From the NCBI GenBank assembly GCA_016342325.1, contig JAEINR010000009.1, forward strand, positions 1 to 64,000: 64,000 nucleotides of DNA, given 5' to 3'. This DNA is from Desulfobacterium sp. Its GTDB lineage: Bacteria > Desulfobacterota > Desulfobacteria > Desulfobacterales > Desulfobacteraceae. Made by a program: the position numbers and the translations under genes. Below, piece by piece: positions 61,544 to 64,000 of this stretch. The number at the start of each line of letters is the position of its first letter. Positions within the stretch are counted from its first letter, which is position 1. Below the pieces are notes generated by a model that was not told where the DNA came from, searched no databases, and saw nothing but the letters and a program-made list of their open reading frames with translations.

Positions 61544-62919
61544 TGGCGCCGGAGCTTACTTTTGGGGTTGAGTTCATCCTTGAACGGCTTGCAAGGCATT
61601 GCTTCAAGGCCTATATCGCCGGCGGTGCGGTCAGGGACATGGTGAACCAAAAACAGCCTTCGGACGTGGATATCGTCACCAACGCCTCCCTTGCCGAGAT
61701 CCAGCGGATATTCAAGGGCGAGCATGTCCGGATGGTGGGGAAAAGCTTCCATGTCTGCCTGGTCAACGGCATCGAGGTCGCCTCCCTCCGGGGCCGGGCC
61801 TCGGCGTTTCCCGAGTCCGACCTTGGAAAACGGGATCTTACCATCAACAGCATGGCCTGGGATCCGGAGACCCGATCCGTGATCGATCCCTTTTCCGGAC
61901 AAAAAGACCTGGAACATAGAATCATTCGTTTCACCCGGGACGGGGATCAACGAATCCTTGAGGATCCCCTGCGCATGGTGCGGGCCTGCCGGTTTGTCTC
62001 CCAGATCAACGGTCGGCTTTCGCCTGAAGCCTTTGATGCCATCACGGCCCATGGGGACCTTGTCAACACCCAGGTGGCAAAGGAGCGGATTCGCAGCGAG
62101 ATCCTCAAGGCCATGGTCCATGACCGGCCATCGCTTTTTTTCAATGCCCTCCGGGAAACAGGACTTTTAAAAATCATCTTTCCCTGCCTGGATCGTTTGG
62201 TTGACCTGGACGGCGGTCCCTTCCACGGAGAGACCGTGTTTGAGCACTGCATGATCGTGGGGGATTCCCTCTCCCCCCGGCGGCCCTTGTTGAGACTGGC
62301 AGGCTTTCTCCACGATGGGGGGAAATTTGAGGCAGCTGGGGTGAAAGAGGGCAGACTTACCTTCCACGGCCATGAAACGTATCGGGAGGAAATTGTCGCG
62401 GACCTGGAACGGCTGAAATTTTCCAACCAGGAGATCGCCTACATTGACGCCGTCATCCGGGTGCACATGCGGCCGCTGACCCAGGAGACCACCCCGAAAG
62501 CGGTTCGCAGAATTCTTGCTCTCTTGGAACAGCACGGGGTGACCTACCAGGAGTTCATGCGGATGCGGATTGCAGACATGGGGGGCAACCTTGCCAAACG
62601 CCCCTACACCCTGGGGGAGATCCGTATCCGGCTGAACAAGCTGCTGACGGAGATCCGTCGCAACGGTGCTGCCGGGTTCGCCATCCAGGACCTTGCTATC
62701 AATGGAAAAGAGGTCATGGCCCTGCTGAATCTGCCCCAGGGACCGGCGGTGGGCCGGGTGATGAACCTTCTCTTTGAACGGGTGCTGGACGACCCTACCC
62801 TCAATACCCGGGAAGCGTTGGAAGCCCTGGTGCGCTCCCTTGAACCGGGGTTATTCGGTCCAGGAGAAGAACGTGGCGGCCAGGGTGAGGCAGCCCAGGC
62901 TCAACACCCCAAGAAATAG
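61543..62919 (+). CDS. CCA/poly(A)-type tRNA nucleotidyltransferase with HD domain
   Basis: 458 residues from the ATG at 61543, supported by the TGATG junction with ubiX; a GTG seven codons earlier is possible. The nucleotidyltransferase core has AYIAGGAVRDMVNQKQPSDVDIVTNA with catalytic aspartates, RDLTINSMAW and EDPLRMVRACRFVSQ. A later HD domain (FEHCMIVGDSLSPRRPLLRLAGFLHDGGK) is normal for bacterial CCA enzymes. It may add CCA to tRNA or poly(A) tails. The last 18 residues (GEERGGQGEAAQAQHPKK) are low-complexity and lie over the convergent ABC permease gene (69 bases of overlap). Confidence 0.9.
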   Translation: MAPELTFGVEFILERLARHCFKAYIAGGAVRDMVNQKQPSDVDIVTNASLAEIQRIFKGEHVRMVGKSFHVCLVNGIEVASLRGRASAFPESDLGKRDLTINSMAWDPETRSVIDPFSGQKDLEHRIIRFTRDGDQRILEDPLRMVRACRFVSQINGRLSPEAFDAITAHGDLVNTQVAKERIRSEILKAMVHDRPSLFFNALRETGLLKIIFPCLDRLVDLDGGPFHGETVFEHCMIVGDSLSPRRPLLRLAGFLHDGGKFEAAGVKEGRLTFHGHETYREEIVADLERLKFSNQEIAYIDAVIRVHMRPLTQETTPKAVRRILALLEQHGVTYQEFMRMRIADMGGNLAKRPYTLGEIRIRLNKLLTEIRRNGAAGFAIQDLAINGKEVMALLNLPQGPAVGRVMNLLFERVLDDPTLNTREALEALVRSLEPGLFGPGEERGGQGEAAQAQHPKK

Positions 62920-63903
62920 CAGGTCCGGCATCACATCGGCCAGACCTGCCCCGTCATTGATGATGCGTCTCACCCCGGAGAGCATCCGGGTCAGGGGCAG
63001 AAAGCCGGCAAGGGATTGCACCCATTCCGGGGCCCCTTCCAGGGAGAACCACACCTCGGAGAGAAACATCATGGGCCAGGAGATGAAGTTGATAACGCCG
63101 TTGGCAAACTCTTCGCTGGTGCCCCTTGAGGCGACCAAAAGACCGATGGAAACAAGGGCGATGCTTCCCATGGCAAAGACCACGGCCACATCCCCAAGGG
63201 ATCCTTGGGTGTTGAACGAGAAGGTCAGATCGCACCCGATCCAGACCATGCCCACGGTAAACAGGAGCAGGAACACCCGGGAGAGCATCTGGGCGGTGAG
63301 GTACTCCAATGCTGTTAAGGGGGTGGCCTTGAGTCGTTTCAGTACGCCGTTCTTTCGGTAGCGCACGATCACGAACCCCACCCCGTAGAGGGCGGAGAAC
63401 ATCATGTTCATGGCCAGGATTCCGGGAAACAGCCAGTCAATGTATCTTATCTGGGTGCCGTGAATCTTCTCTTTTTTCATGATTTTGGCAAGGGGGTCGC
63501 CGGGCAGGGCACTCTCCCGAAAGATCTTCTCCGCCACATACCCCTTGGGTGAGGCGTCGCTGATCCAGTAGCGCCAGGGGGGGGACGCGTTTTCCACCAG
63601 CATGTCAATCTTGTGGTGTTTGAGCCGGTCCAACCCCTGGTCACGGTCGCTGAAAAACACGAAATCCAGGTATTTTGTCTCCTTGAACCCCTGGGGCAGC
63701 TCAAGATCTTGTATGGCGGTCTCCGGGGAGGAAAGGGGGAAAACCCCCACCTTGAACTGGGCCTGGTTGTCGTTGCTAAAGACGATGGCAAATCCGGCAA
63801 CGATGAGAAAGGGGAAGAGAAAGTTCCAGCCAAAGGCGGCCCTGTCCCTGAAATATTCATAGTTTCTGGCGACAAACACGGCCCACATTCGTTTCAGGTT
63901 CAT
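62851..63903 (-). CDS. ABC-2 type transporter permease
   Basis: 350 residues with one N-terminal helix (GWNFLFPFLIVAGFAIVF), a soluble region of about 130 residues (VGVFPLSSPETAIQDLELPQG, LDRLKHHKIDMLVENA) and five or six C-terminal helices (FPGILAMNMMFSALYGVGFVIV; LLLFTVGMVWIGCDLTF; MPDLLFLGVLSLGCLTLAATFF). This is the YhhJ/DrrB-like layout of ABC-2 exporters with an extracytoplasmic insert. The ATG lies two bases after the stop of the ATPase gene on the same strand. Its final 69 bases are antisense to the tRNA nucleotidyltransferase gene. Confidence 0.9.
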   Translation of the reverse strand: MNLKRMWAVFVARNYEYFRDRAAFGWNFLFPFLIVAGFAIVFSNDNQAQFKVGVFPLSSPETAIQDLELPQGFKETKYLDFVFFSDRDQGLDRLKHHKIDMLVENASPPWRYWISDASPKGYVAEKIFRESALPGDPLAKIMKKEKIHGTQIRYIDWLFPGILAMNMMFSALYGVGFVIVRYRKNGVLKRLKATPLTALEYLTAQMLSRVFLLLFTVGMVWIGCDLTFSFNTQGSLGDVAVVFAMGSIALVSIGLLVASRGTSEEFANGVINFISWPMMFLSEVWFSLEGAPEWVQSLAGFLPLTRMLSGVRRIINDGAGLADVMPDLLFLGVLSLGCLTLAATFFSWTE

Positions 63904-63905
63904 GG

Positions 63906-64000
63906 CTACTCCCGCAGGTTGCGTCCGGTGAGGTTGAGGAACACGGTCTCAAGGTTTTGGGGTTCCTGGCCCTCCCGGCAGTATTGGTCGATGAGCTCGG
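63906..64000 (-). CDS. ABC transporter ATP-binding protein, C-terminal end only (partial)
   Basis: The last 31 codons end LETVFLNLTGRNLRE, the usual C-terminal signature of DrrA/CcmA-type ABC-2 ATPases (normally LEDVFLxLTGxxL). The stop TAG at 63906-63908 is two bases before the permease start, so it is the partner of the permease at 62851-63903. The nucleotide-binding domain lies beyond the window edge. Confidence 0.82.
   Translation of the reverse strand, partial: ELIDQYCREGQEPQNLETVFLNLTGRNLRE

Overview
The window reads as chromosomal DNA of a sulfate-reducing-type Desulfobacterota, most like Desulfobacteraceae. This is inferred from gene content, not from a search: LL-diaminopimelate aminotransferase (DapL), a MoeA fused to a periplasmic-binding-like domain, a YedF-type selenium/sulfur-relay protein, an AmmeMemoRadiSam radical-SAM enzyme, a UbiA/UbiX pair suited to menaquinone synthesis, two RND efflux systems and many short operons with ATGA overlaps. 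Coding DNA is GC-rich and gaps are AT-rich. About 58 protein genes are called; no rRNA, tRNA or CRISPR was seen.

Layout. 0-0.4 kb: broken 5' end of a tryptophanyl-tRNA synthetase gene. 0.7-8.1 kb (minus): DUF2062, rsmA, HD-GYP, dapL and moeA run as a coupled operon, followed by the moeA-PBP fusion. 8.3-13.9 kb (plus): winged-helix-like small protein, M16C metalloprotease, NarL-type regulator, hybrid histidine kinase. 14.0-15.9 kb: minCDE with a near-consensus promoter. 16.0-20.4 kb (minus): hisS-aspS-xpt-HD. 20.7-22.3 kb: panB plus a DUF2520 dehydrogenase. 22.4-28.4 kb: first RND pump (adaptor, permease, TolC). 28.5-30.4 kb: Hpt, receiver-PP2C phosphatase and RsbW-like kinase. 30.4-38.4 kb: pstSCAB-phoU, a diguanylate cyclase and phoBR, with matching candidate Pho boxes before pstS and phoB. 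38.4-39.2 kb: TauE/SafE permease.

39.5-47.3 kb: anti-sigma factor, CnrX-like sensor, ECF sigma factor and a second RND pump, probably one self-regulated envelope or metal stress system. 47.3-53.0 kb: accessory region with AT-rich genes (beta-helix surface protein, solute-binding protein, Abi/HEPN abortive-infection protein) around an AraC regulator and azlCD. 53.0-57.2 kb: inner-membrane protein, class A PBP and SPOR protein. 57.3-64 kb: yedF, methyltransferase-amrS, ubiA-ubiX-tRNA nucleotidyltransferase, and a convergent ABC-2 exporter running off the edge.

The most unusual signal is a six-copy family of about 70-80 bp intergenic elements. All copies have the same orientation and lie just after plus-strand stop codons. 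Each has a long hairpin, a T-rich run, a second small hairpin with a CTTGT-type loop and a G-TTAGG-like tail. Paired positions vary in compensatory ways, which suggests a structured RNA or a mobile terminator-like repeat.
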